64,000 nt of DNA from Dermanyssus gallinae (taxonomy: Eukaryota; Arthropoda; Arachnida; Mesostigmata; Dermanyssidae). The position numbers were made by a program, and so were the translations under genes. Shown here in pieces: positions 22,401 through 34,400 of the stretch. The number at the start of each line of letters is the position of its first letter. Position 1 is the stretch's first letter. The stretch covers positions 3,584,001 through 3,648,000 of the forward strand of contig QVRM01002192.1 of NCBI GenBank assembly GCA_003439945.1, written 5' to 3'. The notes below the pieces were generated by a model. The model did no database searches and had not been told where the DNA came from. It was given only the letters and a program-made list of their open reading frames with translations.

Positions 22401-23640
22401 TTATTATAAAAAGGAGGCCCAAACTATTCTAAATTTTTATTGTGAATTAAGCTAGTTCATTAGATTTAGCTCGGACCAGTTATGTTCCCGTTTGATCAAA
22501 AACCTGGCTCGGATATCACTTATAACTCACAAAACTTCAAATGCACAAACATATCTATATGGTAATGTTATCCAACTATCCACTGCAATGCGTTTGCATT
22601 AGAAGTCGGCTGAAAAGTTTTTAGGCTTCATGCCTAGACGCTTTAAAGAAATACATATTGATAATTGTAGAAGCTATCTTGACTGATGCAAACATATATT
22701 AAATTATATAGACTTCAGAGATATTCAGAGAAGATTTTCTATCTTCTCTGAACAGAGCGCCGGCAAGCTGTTGCCATGTATTCCATAATACAAAACCGAC
22801 CGTTATTGGACTTCAGGGCACACATTTCGATCATTTACAACTTAGCTGTTGCACGTATTTTTATTCTTCTGAGCAGCGACAGTAGAAAAAATTACTTAAA
22901 ACTGTTACATTCATTAGACCCATTTGCTGTTATTATTAACATATTATTAGCTTAATAAAACAAGTCTTATTAACATCATTATCCACAATGTGTATATAAA
23001 TAGAGAACACAATTCATTGATAGCAAGAGTGTAGGGAAAGCTTTTTGTTTTATATGGGAGGTTTTGGGAATGCGTCATGCACATGCGCCACCGGCTCGTG
23101 TGACACTCACTGACCCACTAAGCCCGGACTTCTCTCGACTCTCTTAGGCACAGAGGTGCGTGGCATTCTAACAAAGCCACTAAAAAGAGAAGAGCACAGT
23201 CAGCACTGGTTTGGTTACGGCGTGACACAGCAGTAGCGGGCCAAACCAGAGCCATTTGTCGCCTCATAGGGTTTGTGTTTGTGGTGCTTTTAGGAATCTC
23301 GTTTGCTCGTTAAACACAGGGATTGAATCTGGAGAGTAGCACGCCAGAGTGAGGGTGGAGCTTAAAAATCACTTTGGTAGACAGTGTGGAACCCTACGAT
23401 GAGAAACCGAAGAACCAGGTTGGTTTTGAAGTGCAACAGCGCGCCGCTAACCGGGTGGGGCGTAAAAGAACCACTTAGGCAATGGTCAGTATGCTTCGAG
23501 CGAAATTCGAATTAAAACATCTACTCAACAAATTGGGAGAAGTAAGCTTAGTGCATGGTCACTGTTATGTTACACTTAAGTGACTGCACAGTGTACAATC
23601 TAACATATATATTAACCAACACAATATATATCCATATCAT
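22401..23640. other. No gene; short segment shared with the mosaic foldback copy at 41.1 kb
   Basis: The stretch at about 23053-23125 (ATATGGGAGGTTTTGGGAAT and on) resembles 41132-41210 (ATATGGGGGATTACGGGAAT and on). This indicates a shared repeat of unknown type. Nothing else is recognised. Confidence 0.4.
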
Positions 23641-25170
23641 AGCGCAATATGGATGATAGACATCGGGAACCAAAGTCGGCGCTGCTGGTGCCACCGGTAG
23701 AACAGCAGCGGCCTTACACGCTCGCACATCCTTCCTCCCCCACCTTGGAAATGCTCGGGAGGCGACGAATGGCCGGCGGAGGAGATAACGTGACAAACCG
23801 ATCGCCCGGAAAAGATCCCGAACGGAGAAACAGGGCAGATGATGAAAATACAAGCGGCTTACAAAGCCAGAAGAACAGGCAAACGTAGCTTGCTGCGGCC
23901 TCTAACATAAGGATTAAACACTCGCGCAAAAACTTTATAGGGCTATTTACCGCATTTGATTTGCCAGTGTGGCGGTGGGATCGGAAGTGGGATCGGATGA
24001 AGCATTAAAAGCAAATATCAAAAAATTGAATAAAATGGGCTGAGGATAATCACGAGGGCTACGAGTAATGATGGTAACGAAAGGATCAGAAGCAAACCAC
24101 GCTGCCCTAGATGAGCTATCTCAGCAATTTCTGTCGACAACATTTCCTAAGGCAGTTGCACTGGGAGGGACCGCGGCTTACACTGGGAAGTACCGCGGCT
24201 GTCTTGAGGAGTAGTGACGCTATTGAGCTGCTGAGGGCAGTGGGTAATCCCATAGCACCACAGCGCTTTCTGGTAGTGGGTGTGGGTCCCGATGAAAATA
24301 TCGGAAAGCAAACCCTCGAGATACTCTTTACGCTTGCTAGGGAGTCGCTACAGCCTTCAATTGGCTCGTAGCCACTCTTTCTTTACGTTACGCCGACACG
24401 CCACACTACGCTGTTTCTCAGCTACCGTCTAAGTCCACATAGAGAAAGATAAAACCTTTGCAGAAATGGTTAGCGGGGTCAGAATCCAGATAAACCAAGA
24501 GGAGGTTTCAAGTTTCACGGTTCGAGGAATCATTGAAACCGTCAAAGCAAAAACGACGACCTTATACTACGCAGAAATGAGAACATAAATGGCGCTAGAA
24601 GAAAGGTAGCGGCTGCCACACTGGAATTCACAAGAATGCGGACAGACTGCAGGGTCCGTCACAATAGTGTGGGGTAGACCCATAATGGACGAGACGGAGA
24701 TGATTCTTAGGATTAGACGTCATCCTGGGTACTGGCGGAACTCAGACAATGAGGAGGCGGTGATGAGAAGGTGGAAGCTTCAACCAGAGCGGAGGCATTG
24801 CTAGAGAGGCACCAAGCATCCCGCGTGCGAATAAGGCGAATGCATGGCAGGAACTCATAGATTCGGTAGAAGCGGAAGCATAGTTGAGTAATCCTGGATA
24901 AGAGCCTCACGGGATCAGAAATAGAAGAAAAAAGCAATATAGCAAAGTTTTAGATATAGTCATGTAGCTATATCTGCTGGCTGAGCTTTGCTATATTGTC
25001 CCTCACGGAAGTCAGAAGATGTGGCGCACACCATTTCTCGGACCCGGCTCCCACTTGTTTCTGCTCTCATGCATAAAAAAAATTAAGGGACAACGTCGAG
25101 ACTATAGATGAGATAAAGAAAAAATTTGCAGGGGCGTATAAGGATACTCTCAATGCCAGCGGACAGAGAG
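23641..25170 (+). other. Decayed sequence, possibly a LINE ORF1, not assignable
   Basis: Plus-strand frames at 23649-23888 and 24111-24371 are hydrophilic or mixed with no named domain. Around 24480-24600 a frame reads VRGIIETVKAKTTTLYYAEM, and at about 24780 EALLERHQASRVRIRRMHGR, in the style of LINE ORF1/linker proteins. Stops are frequent. I would not call a gene here. Confidence 0.3.
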
Positions 25171-25177
25171 CGCGGTA

Positions 25178-25962
25178 GTCCACCTCGTGAATTGGGTCGC
25201 CATATCAGAATCTACAGGCTAATCTCACTGAAGATTTGTATACCAAAGTTTTTAACACATTACACATTTCTAGAAGACGGCCGGTAGCGGGAGCACCATA
25301 TTTGAATCTCGTTTTCGCTCTTTGCACTGAGCTTCGTTATGGCGTCGTTATTTCTGACAGTTAATCTCAGACAGGTTTATATGTCCATGGCAACGGGATT
25401 TCTGGTAACTGTAGTCGTCACTATCAGTAAATACGACATCAAAATTGCATGCACGATTATAAATTCTAAGACGTGACTTCCAACGGGTGTAGTGCCTAAG
25501 CTGCCCCTTGTACCGTGAGCAAACTTGACTGTGTAGGCGCGGGGTTCGCCGTCACGGCCACAGTAAACAGCTTCGACTGGAATCAGGTCGTCCCACTTGA
25601 GGCGCGGCTGGTTGTCATCGCTGACAAGACAGACGTCTTCAACGTGTACGGGGCGTGGGCGCCCATTACGAGCTAGGTTTGCAGATTTCTGTTGCAGTAG
25701 GTACTCTTGATACCAGTGTACCGACAGCGTGCGGTAGTAGCTTGTCTTCGCCAGATGAGTTGTTCGCATGTCGGCGGCAAAGACTTGACTGTTGGTACCC
25801 AACCGGTCAGTAGGAGTTCTCAAACATAGAACAGGGGGAGCAAGCCCGCTACGGAGGCAGTGGGCCGGCGTAAGAGCTCTCGGCCGTCCACCTCGTGAGC
25901 TGGGTCGCTATATTGGAGTCCACGGGCTGGTCTCACTGAAGATTTTTATTCCAAAAATTTTA
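25178..25962 (-). mobile_element. BEL/Pao retrotransposon remnant flanked by 77-bp direct repeats
   Basis: The minus frame at 25377-25823 contains HWYQEYLLQQKSANLARNGR, then PVHVEDVCLVSDDNQPRLKW and VEAVYCGRDGEPRAYTVKFA. This is the C-terminal (DUF5641-like) end of BEL/Pao pol. Two direct repeats of about 80% identity by eye (25178-25254 and 25886-25962; core TCCACCTCGTGA...TCTCACTGAAGAT) flank it and may be parts of the two LTRs. If so, nearly the whole internal region has been deleted. Confidence 0.7.
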
Positions 25963-26777
25963 AATGATCAGCTTTCCGCGGACGATGAATGGAACAGTGT
26001 GACAAGTGAATCAAAAACAGGTGTCAAAACTTGGAGCACCCTTCGCTTTGTAAGCTTGGTAATTAAACAAGACTGTTGAATAATATCGCCCAGCGAAACA
26101 AGACTCGTCGCTTGACGGTAACTAGCTAACGCCCAGAACTTTTAGAATAGTTGTTTCGTCAATATTCAGAGTCGACTGATCGACACCGCGTCCACACAGG
26201 TGTTTTGCATGAACTTTTCCATTTAGCTAGTGGCATATTTGCTGATATAAGCTGATTTTGGTTTTCAGCTCTTTGTCAGCGTAGGAGCCATCTTACGTTT
26301 GCACAATCATCGCGTTCGTCGTAGCTGTTCTGTATGTGCATCTGACGCGTTTTGACTTCCGCGCTCTTTTTGACTGGTGTTTCTTGGGGCAGAAGTCTAC
26401 TGGAGAGTTGAGTTGTCTTCCACAACATACCCCTGCGGATTTTCGGGCTATGTATCGTATACAGTGTCTAAATCGTTTGGATAATGGAACGCCACCGGGC
26501 GTCACTTCTGCTTTATTTGATTGACGTCCCGTTACTGCGGGTGTCTGTCTTGTTTAGCTCGCTATCGGAGCGTGATCAACTGTCAGAAGAGCCTTACGAC
26601 ACTTTCGACCTCAAATTCCAATTCCTCTATTTTTCCGACTACGAAATTTTTGTTGATCTCTGGTAATATATCTTCGGCAGGGTCTTCGTATTTCGGCAAC
26701 ATTTCTGCCCAGACTTAAAATACTTGTTTATTTCACTCAAATTTAGTATATATACAGTTTAAAAATGTTTCTTCATA
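25963..26777. other. No recognised gene
   Basis: A basic minus frame (26293-26505) with KKHQSKRARKSKR and an acidic minus frame near 26640-26720 could be gag-like debris, but I recognise no family. Confidence 0.3.
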
Positions 26778-26789
26778 ATGCCTTATCTT

Positions 26790-27400
26790 CTTTACGCTTC
26801 CGGCAAGAGAAGTAGTGGAACGATGTTTGGTCCAGCGCTGTGCATTTCACTGCATGGTACTTGGCACACCTCTGCAAGCAGGACCGGCAGGTGCACAACT
26901 CGTACTCCTCGTGAAAGGCTGCGTTTGAACATACCAGGTAGTGATAACCAATCTACCTGGTGTATACGTGGCGACTGTCACATGTTGGACCAGACCAAAG
27001 TGCACGGCATCAAAAACGTCCACCCACAGACCTCCCGTCTGGCCTGTTCGACTTTAACTTCCCACTCCGAAATAAAACATTTGTAAGGTAATGTACGCGG
27101 CATCTTCCGCTTTAGTCGGATTGTTTTAGTAGCCGGTGGACAGCTTGACATGAAATACACAAAACGACTCCTTGCTCGGATAGGCAAGCAAAGCACTCGC
27201 TTTAGATATAATGAAAAACACCTCTCAAGCTGGTTAAAATTCGCCAGCGTGAGGTGGTTCCACACCCTGTCAAAATCATACATCAGCCCCGGAACAATCT
27301 TAAGCACGAAGAGCCTCACTGCTGAGAAGACGTACAATCTTCGGACTTTGCCTACTTTCTTGTAAAGAGCGACAAGTGCCTTCCGCACCGTTTATATGCG
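26790..27400 (-). pseudogene. LINE ORF2 C-terminal part with zinc-binding end
   Basis: The minus frame 26978-27388 reads AVRLFVLKIVPGLMYDFDRV then QLERCFSLYLKRVLCLPIRA. It aligns in pattern with the same part of the LINEs at 60.7 kb (LFKTKIEPIATFGISLIWEK, ARFFFMKRVLGLA) and 32.8 kb. Further downstream in another frame is LCTCRSCLQRCAKYHAVKC, matching CCRCTRCSAQCDRYHAAAC of the 59-61 kb copy. At least one frameshift. Confidence 0.72.
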
Positions 27401-27798
27401 CTGTGAATGTCGTTCCTGTTTAATGAACCCGAAAGCCAAGTTACTGGAAAGAGTTAACAAACTCCAATGGTTGGCCGCAAAAACGCTTAGCGTTCCTGAC
27501 AGCCAATTGATCTCTCTGTTATGTATACATCTATGACAAATTGAAAAAATCTAAAGATAACAATAACTTTCTTGCTTTTACAATTGTATGTTCCAGCGAT
27601 ATATCGTGTAATTCGTGTGTTTCCCTACTGACAGCTCTATTACGGCCCTGTTGCTTCATATTAAAAAAAAAACAGAGGAAGAGAAAACAACACAAGTTTG
27701 TTAAGTTAGCGTTTCAAGTTAACGTTAAATATGTAAAAACGCCACGATATAATCGCATATATCCGATTTTTCTATTCCTATTTTCTCTACCGTATTGT

Positions 27799-27801
<3 letters not shown>

Positions 27802-27836
<35 letters not shown>

Positions 27837-27967
27837 CAAGGCGAGCACTGCCGAGTGTGCAAACGTAATTGAAAATGAATAATAAATCATATCTCGATCT
27901 CGCTCTCTCTCTCTTTATATATATATATATATATATATATATGAATATATATATATATATATATATA
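27802..27967. repeat. (TA)n and (CT)n microsatellites flanking an R2 3' UTR fragment
   Basis: (TA)n at 27802-27834, (CT)n at about 27893-27914 and (AT)n at 27916-27967, with a short interruption. Confidence 0.95.
27838..27889 (+). mobile_element. R2-clade element 3' UTR fragment
   Basis: AAGGCGAGCACTGCCGAGTG followed by TGCAAACGTA is identical over 30 bp to the sequence 30 bp after the stop of the R2 fragment at 42.5 kb (42506-42535), and both then run into AATAAATCAT. It is therefore a severely 5'-truncated copy. Confidence 0.85.
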
Positions 27968-28014
27968 ACTAAAGTTTGTCTGATAGAACACGTTGTACAA
28001 AGGTTAATGTACAT

Positions 28015-28882
28015 ATAAGCAATTAAGGTTCACACGACCGAAAGCATTGTATATATGCGTATGTGCATTATGTATAAATAAGAATCATTTTATGTTGGTC
28101 ATACACAACGTACTGTTTGTTGTTCCTGAACAACAACGCTTCGAAGGAACTCAGTTGGCCTCGAGGGGACTTTTGGCTGTCGGTGTACTGTGGGCACCCG
28201 TGTAAGAGCGTGTGCAGGTAGCGGGGAAGGAGCGGGGAAAAGAGATGTAACTGGCGCTAGGGAAAGAAAAGAACAATATACATATGAGGGAGACATGCTA
28301 ATTAGCCGTATAACGTGGATTTGTCTAACGGGTCGTTTTCTTTTTTGCCTTTACGGCCGAACGCTATAACACGGACTGACCGATGGCTAGAGATGGGTGG
28401 CTTCACCTGCCACGGATTATGCACCTTGTAACCCCTCCAGTATAACCCGACCTCTTTAGCTTAATCAATCCGCTTTGCGATTTTGTCTATCCCGACGGTG
28501 CGCGCCAAAGTGAGAGGAAGACATAGTAATTAATGGACAATGCTGCCCATTAATTACTTATTACACACCTTGTAGAGCAGATTGGTGCTCTCAAAGTGAG
28601 CGTCTAATATATAAATACCATATTAACAATCAGTACAACAACCACTATAATAATATTAACAACATTAGCAGCAACAGCAGTCGCAGCAGTGATTAAAACA
28701 GCAGCAGCAGAAACAGCGTCAACAACAAAGGATACTGCAGGCTTGGGTGCTTTTAGCGTCAAACGGTACGCACAAATATTTGTGGCCGAGGGTCACGGCA
28801 CACGGGTTTTAAACGTCCCGTGTAGTGTCTTTATTGAGATGACAAAAAGCAAAACCCTAATTAATAGTAAAAAAATGTAATG

Positions 28883-28923
<41 letters not shown>

Positions 28924-29455
28924 AGACTGTAGAGTAGCATTGTTGTTGTTAGCTTAGCGATAGTTACTGGTAGCGGCACACTTAGCGGAGGAAGTGCTAA
29001 TGACCTGCCGACCTGTGATCTAAATTTGGCGCCGGTAGAACTAACGACATTACAGTTAGTGAGCAGAGACGTTGCTGAGACGCGGTCGAGGAAGGATCGG
29101 AGTGTAAGACAGGCCGGTGAGACGACGCTGTACCGACGTAGCGGAGGAGTCGGACAAAATAAAAACTACAGCCGTGGTGGTCAATATTCGTGTTTTCCTC
29201 CCAGCAACCCAATGAGGCCCTTACAGTTCAGAAGTGGGGTATTCAAGGGGGTAACACAAACCGGCTGACCGAGAGACATAGCAAGGGTGTCGAGTCCACG
29301 GCGAAGAGCGACGAGGTAGTTGTTGCGCGTGCGGCGCGCGGTGGTATAGTGCTAACGAGGACTGAGTGTGGTGCTGCATTCGCTGTTTAGGTTGTCGCTA
29401 CTGCGATAAGGTTGAGTTGAGGTAAACTAGGTACCGCTTCATAGGGGACTAGTGC
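28015..29455. other. Non-coding, with trinucleotide and TA repeats
   Basis: An imperfect (AAC/CAG)n run lies at about 28630-28735 and a (TA)n tract at 28884-28921. The open frames at 28689, 29026 and 29190 show no domain. Confidence 0.45.
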
Positions 29456-29456
29456 G

Positions 29457-29700
29457 CTAGTCATGGTTGTCATCTACCGGGGTGTCGCCGGTTCGATCCC
29501 TGTTGTTGATCGAATTTTCTTTGAGCGATGCTCATTGAGAGTAGATGATAAACCATACCGCTGGGAGTCAGCGGCCATGCTGCCACAAGGACTGTTGGGG
29601 AAACCCTAGATATCTTAACATGTCCGGCCCTCGGTGCATTGAAGATATACCTCAGGTTAAGTTCCAAGCCCGTAGGGGACGGAGGATAGTGTAGAATTAA
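29457..29700 (+). repeat. tRNA-derived SINE, family A, copy 1
   Basis: The head has a B box GGTTCGATCCC (29490-29500). The following 200 bp (GAGCGATGCTCATTGAGAGT, AGATGATAAA, GAGTCAGCGGCCAT, AGATATCTTAACATGTCCG) recur in reverse orientation at 53479-53723. A tRNA-like head plus a conserved unrelated body at two loci fits a SINE. No protein is encoded. Confidence 0.85.
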
Positions 29701-30151
29701 AAACAACCTTCCTAAAAAATGTTTTTAATTTTAGGTACCGCTTCATAGTTCCTTCTCCTGATAGGTTACTATAGTGGTCTTTACTTGCTGAGATGCTTAG
29801 CCACACGCCTGGCTCACAGTCTGCGGGATATCGACCTTACTAACAAAACGTACGAGCTACAGCGCTTTAATGAGTTTACAGCCGATACGGTAACTCGCAG
29901 ATCACCATCGAACCGGACGATACAGCCAAACGACAGATTTTCTTGCAAATAGCCCAGAAAGAGCCTTGCATTACCATACCCGGCGATATTAGCACTCCCT
30001 GGGATAGTTGCAGCCACTTATCAGGTTTACGGCGAGGCCTGCAAGCTTCTTGACCCGGGCAGCTCGAATTTACCTCCATGCGAGATCAAGTCACGAGCAG
30101 TTTGGTTAAGGTTCTTGGAACTTCAGCAAAAGACATCACATCACAGAGTGA

Positions 30152-30508
30152 ATGTCCTTGCTAGCCGATCAGCATGCTTGTTTACTTTCTGATCAAGCTG
30201 AGAATTACTCTACTAGGGCTCGGCTTAGAGCAGCCTCTGCAAAACATGCAAGCGATTGGCTACACGCCCCACCCAGTGCATCATTAGGAATATTAATGAA
30301 TGATGCCACCACAAGGATGGTATTGGCCTCTGACTCGGTACGCCGCTCGTTCGCCCTCGCATTTGTCGATGCGGGGGTGCCGGTGGGCATAAGAACTCAC
30401 CACGCTCTATCCTGCGCCTTTAGTGAAGGTCGTCGACCACGCCACGCATCTATTAATGACACTCTAGAAAGGACTCTAAGGTTCGCAGGCTACCCAGGCA
30501 CGTTGTAA
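30152..30508 (+). pseudogene. Retroelement C-terminal module fragment (HHALSC type)
   Basis: The 118-codon frame reads RLRAASAKHASDWLHAPPSA, then THHALSCAFSEGRRPRHASI and NDTLERTLRFAGYP. This is the recurrent module that follows RT in an invertebrate retroelement family (A.WL.A.PS...HH.LSC..S.GR..RH..LN). It ends just before the RPDG motif that copies at 41.5 and 43.3 kb retain. It is a fragment, and nothing upstream is clearly its RT. Confidence 0.7.
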
Positions 30509-30594
30509 CGAACCGGACTAACCGGGAGCGACGGCAAGCAGCCCGAAGGGACTACTGCCATCTTCTCTGAACGAGAGCTGGCCAAAAAAAAATA

Positions 30595-31214
30595 AAGTTG
30601 ATCAAAATAATAAACATAAACGGTTTCTAGGTTAACCCTTGCGGCGTCCCGATGTTTGCTTTTTCTAAAGGCGAGAAGATCAAAACAACCCACCTTTACT
30701 CCCTGCTGCCTCTCTGCTAGGTATGATCTGAATTCGGGCACAACAGTGCCATCACAACCAAGAATTTCAACGACAGAGTTAGGCACTTGAAGGCAGCAAA
30801 AACATCTAAAAAGACATCGAGGCAAAGTTGGCTGTTGGATAAGAATTCATGGCTTCTGAATGATATGAGCGTCCTACGAAATCAAAAGTGATTCCACGAA
30901 AAGACCCCAATTGAACCAAGATGCTTTTGAAATCTGCACTGTACTACCTTTTCAAATCTTTTGGATAAAAATTCAATGAAAGAAATTAAACGGTAATTGT
31001 TAGGGCACGGTTTGTAACATGCGCCAAGAGACGAACAAAAGTGACGGAGGACAGCTTTAGCAATCTGCAATCTGTCTGGGATTCCTGCAGCCCCACTTTC
31101 CTGTAAGTCTTCGTGATGCGTTCTCTCAGATGGTCCAAGAGTGTTGCGTAGTACTCCTAAATCGCTCTTCCTATAGAAAGGTAGACAAATAATATAGTAT
31201 AATACCGTTGGCAT
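30595..31214 (-). pseudogene. LINE reverse transcriptase fragment (CR1/Jockey-like)
   Basis: Minus-strand pieces: ACYKPCPNNYRLISFIEFLS then KRFEKVVQCRFQKHLGSIGV (RT fingers), SQLCLDVFLDVFAAF (palm Asp), then, in another frame, VVEILGCDGTVVPEFRSYLA and ERQQGVKV, then GTPQGL.KPFMFIILIN (the GxPQGS block). At least two frameshifts. It lies head to head with the LINE starting at 31240. Confidence 0.75.
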
Positions 31215-31239
31215 CCGAAAAAGCGGTCGCCAAACCTTT

Positions 31240-33310
31240 TCGGTTAAGATATGCTTTTACCTTGACCGCTAAGTGGTGTCCATTCCCTGGTGGCAATCTT
31301 TCAACAAAAATGTAATTATAGGCGGCAATTTTAACTGTGATTTGACAAAAGAAGATTCCAGATAAAATAGTTTTAAAGCTGCTGTCAACGAACTTGTATT
31401 AAATATTCATAATAATCGTAATGACCCAACATATTTTAGCTGGAACAAATACAGTGCGGTCGAAATTGTTTTATCTTCGATACCACAGACTGTCGAGGCT
31501 ATCTTTGATCTTACCGTAATACCGTCGGCAAACCGTAAGTTTCATCATTCAATTCAAACCAAAGAACGTGAGACTGCAGAGACACAAGCCGTGGTTCGAC
31601 AAAGAATGTCGACAAATAAAGCAAGTAATCTGTCTGTACAAACCCACAACGTCAACTGAACTCCTACAAGTGGCAAGAAAGAAAAGAGACGGCACCACGA
31701 GGAACAACAGCGCATTAGGCTCATTTCGGCAAGCGTGCAGAAACCATGGCTACTTCTTCCAAGGAGACCAGTGCCTTTAAACCCACTGATAAATGACGAA
31801 GAGTGGGTAGCCCATTTTACAAATCTTTTAACGAAAGACCTAGATCACCTCCTGTAGAAGAAATTGTTGATATAACTGAAGACGAAGTCAAAGCCGCAAT
31901 TTTATCGAAGCAAAACGGAAAATCAGCAGGACCTGAACATATTCTTAATAAACATCTGAAGTCTAACATCGACGCTTTGTGCCCTATTGTAACAAAACTT
32001 TAAAATGATTGTGTGCGACAAGGAAACATCCCTGATGAGTGGTGGAAAAGCTATCTACAGCCTATATTTAAGCAAAAGGGGGATGTAACGGACCCAAAAA
32101 AATTATAGAGGCATCGCACTTACAAGCGTTCTTTACAAGATATTAACGTCGCTCATCGTTGGTTGATTGTACTCTTACGTATCAGACAAAATCCCGGCAG
32201 AGCGATACGGTTTTTTAAAGAGGCGATTAACGTCAGATGCAGTTGAAATTGTTTTAAACCATGTATCAAACCACCTCTCTAACAAGGAAATTACATATGC
32301 TGCGTTTATTGATTTTAAAACTGCTTTCGATTGCCTGCCGCTTGTTAGGCATGCTTCGCACAAGCTTTAACATAGCAGGCCACTAACATACCACTATATA
32401 CAAACGCCTGTAACACAAACTATCGGGGTAGCCTAAGAGCTAGTCCATTTCTTTTTATATTGTATATAACTGGACTCACAGACTTACTGCGTAATCTAAA
32501 CGCTCATTTTGCATTTTATGCCGACGACCCATTTGAGCAAAATCTTGTAACCATCTGCAATTTTACCTCAACAAAACTGCGAAATGGTGAGCAGAAAACA
32601 AGCTCAAGATTAACGCCGAAAATTCAAAGGTCTTACGTTTTAGCAGATAAGGGTCATACGCGGCCAGGGATCATGGTATTTCAGTTTATGGACAATCAGT
32701 TAAACAAGTTAGCCATTTCTCGAATTTAGGCGTCACACTAACATCTAGACTCCGTTTTAGCAGACATATCGAGGAGATACCAGTCTGCAATGTTTTTGTT
32801 AGACAAATCCTTGAAGTGAACGTAAAAACAGCTATACATTGCTTTAAAATCAAAGTACTCCCTGTAGCAACATACTGTCTTTTTACAATTGCACCATACC
32901 TGACCCTGAGTTATTTAAAAAGTTTGGACAAACTAAAGGCCTGCTATGTTGAGCGTATATTACGGCTTCCAACATGCGCATCGGCAACATTTGCCTTAGA
33001 GGTGTGCGAAGAGAGAACACTCATTGAAGACCCACTTAATAACACGCCATTTACAGCGCGCATTCTAGATTTATATCGGGCCTATAGAGAGAACAGAAAT
33101 TTTAATTTTGTGGCGGAAAACTATACTGTTGGCCCGGCATTTTGTATACAGAGATAGAAAAGAGCCATGCAAAAGAAACGTTCGTTAATCTGCCGAACAA
33201 CTTGGCACGAGTATCACCATCACATAGGCATGAAGCCCAGCTGTTTTAATATTGAAGATTGTGTTTAGCTTTTGTGGAGAGTGGGATATTGAACGTTATC
33301 ATATACTTGT
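31240..33310 (+). pseudogene. LINE ORF2: endonuclease end, RT, thumb and zinc end
   Basis: In order on the plus strand: IIGGNFNCDLTKED (endonuclease GDFN, with N for D) at about 31317; PWFDKECRQIKQ linker; WVAHFTNLLTKDL; VKAAILSKQNGKSAGPEHIL (RT start) at about 31890; YRGIALTSVLYKIL; TYAAFIDFKTAFDCL (palm D) at about 32300; HFAFYADDPFEQ (YADD box) at about 32505; LKIKVLPVA-like FKIKVLPVATYCLF; YLKSLDKLKACYVERILRLP at about 32930; and a zinc end FCGEWDIERYHILVC at about 33260. Several frameshifts and a stop make it dead. It is 5'-truncated in the endonuclease. Confidence 0.88.
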
Positions 33311-33479
33311 ATGTGCAGAAAGTTGCCGAACGTCCTTATCATTCAAAGTTAGATATATATCGTGAGACCGAAGTGTCACATCGTGACACCTTGCGAAACA
33401 TGAATTAACTGTTAACCAACTTTATGGTGAAATAAATACTGAATTGAAATATTTGATGTTTGTGAATGGGGCTGTACTC

Positions 33480-33735
33480 ACAGTATATAGAAAGTTTCGG
33501 CAGATACGCAACGCGAGGTTTGCGTTTAATAACTATACGGACGGACCAGCGTCTTGCTCGGACAAATGGAAGAGAGAAGCCCAGGAGAACCGAGCACTAG
33601 TTTGTCGAGTGATATCGCACGGCTATCATCACCACCTGTGTTTGAGTGGGCAGTGTTTTGAGGTCATTGGTTGTGTGTGTTGATTCTGTGGAGAATGTGA
33701 TATTGATAGATACCATATACTTGTATGCACCCAAA
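33480..33735 (+). pseudogene. Second LINE 3' end of the same type (tandem to the preceding one)
   Basis: YRKFRQIRNARFAFNNYTDG, then PASCSDKWKREAQENRALVC, HHHLCLSGQCFE and FCGECDIDRYHILVC parallel the end of the LINE at 33070-33300 (YRAYRENRNFNFVAENYTVG, FCGEWDIERYHILVC). It is a separate, clearly diverged copy of the last 250 bp, placed in the same orientation 170 bp downstream. Confidence 0.8.
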
Positions 33736-33959
33736 TAGACACAGCGTCGCATGGTTCATGAGTAGTCTTCTGTAGAAAAATTTGACATAATCATAGCAAT
33801 ATCGCGGCGGCGTTTTATAATTTTCATAATTCCCTTGCTATCGCGAGACAAATATGGGGTTCCCTTAAGCCATTGCCAGGTGGTCAAGCAGTCAACGGTG
33901 GATACATATGTAGGTACCGGGTCTTCTTTCGGGAACAAGCTTAATTGAATCGGGTCAGG

Positions 33960-34400
33960 GTCAGCCTAAAATGCGAGCACTGCTTTCAGCTAATGACGAT
34001 AATAGCTTCACTTTTAGCCGGATGCAATTCAAGACCTACTGTTTTTACCTTTGCTAGAGTGCCATTAGAGCGTATTTTCGGAATTTAGAAACTCGGGCGT
34101 CATTGCCCGAAGAGTCACTGCTAAATCGTCTGCATACGCAATGAAGTCGACGCCGAGCGGAAAATCCTAACGTCGTCGAACGCTTTATATATTTGAGCAG
34201 CTACCTTGGCCATTATTTCGGAAAACTTTCTTAAAAGCAATTTAGTTGCCGATGCGAGAAAATCGACGGCCACTGTGACGGCCGGTTTTGCACAAACTTT
34301 TTCACCAGCGTTTACATAACACACATTGGCCAAACACAGATACTCAGTTATCAGTGTCCTGATAATAATTCTATTTTCTTCTGCCGGGAAGATCACTTTC
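33960..34400 (-). pseudogene. LINE RT palm fragment with YADD box
   Basis: The minus strand at about 34085-34160 reads FPLGVDFIAYADDLAVTLRA then MTPEFLNS. Downstream is GLELHPAKSEAIIVIS (the L..N..KTE segment). These are typical of LINE reverse transcriptases. The 91-codon frame next to it is partly the same reading with a frameshift. Confidence 0.72.
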
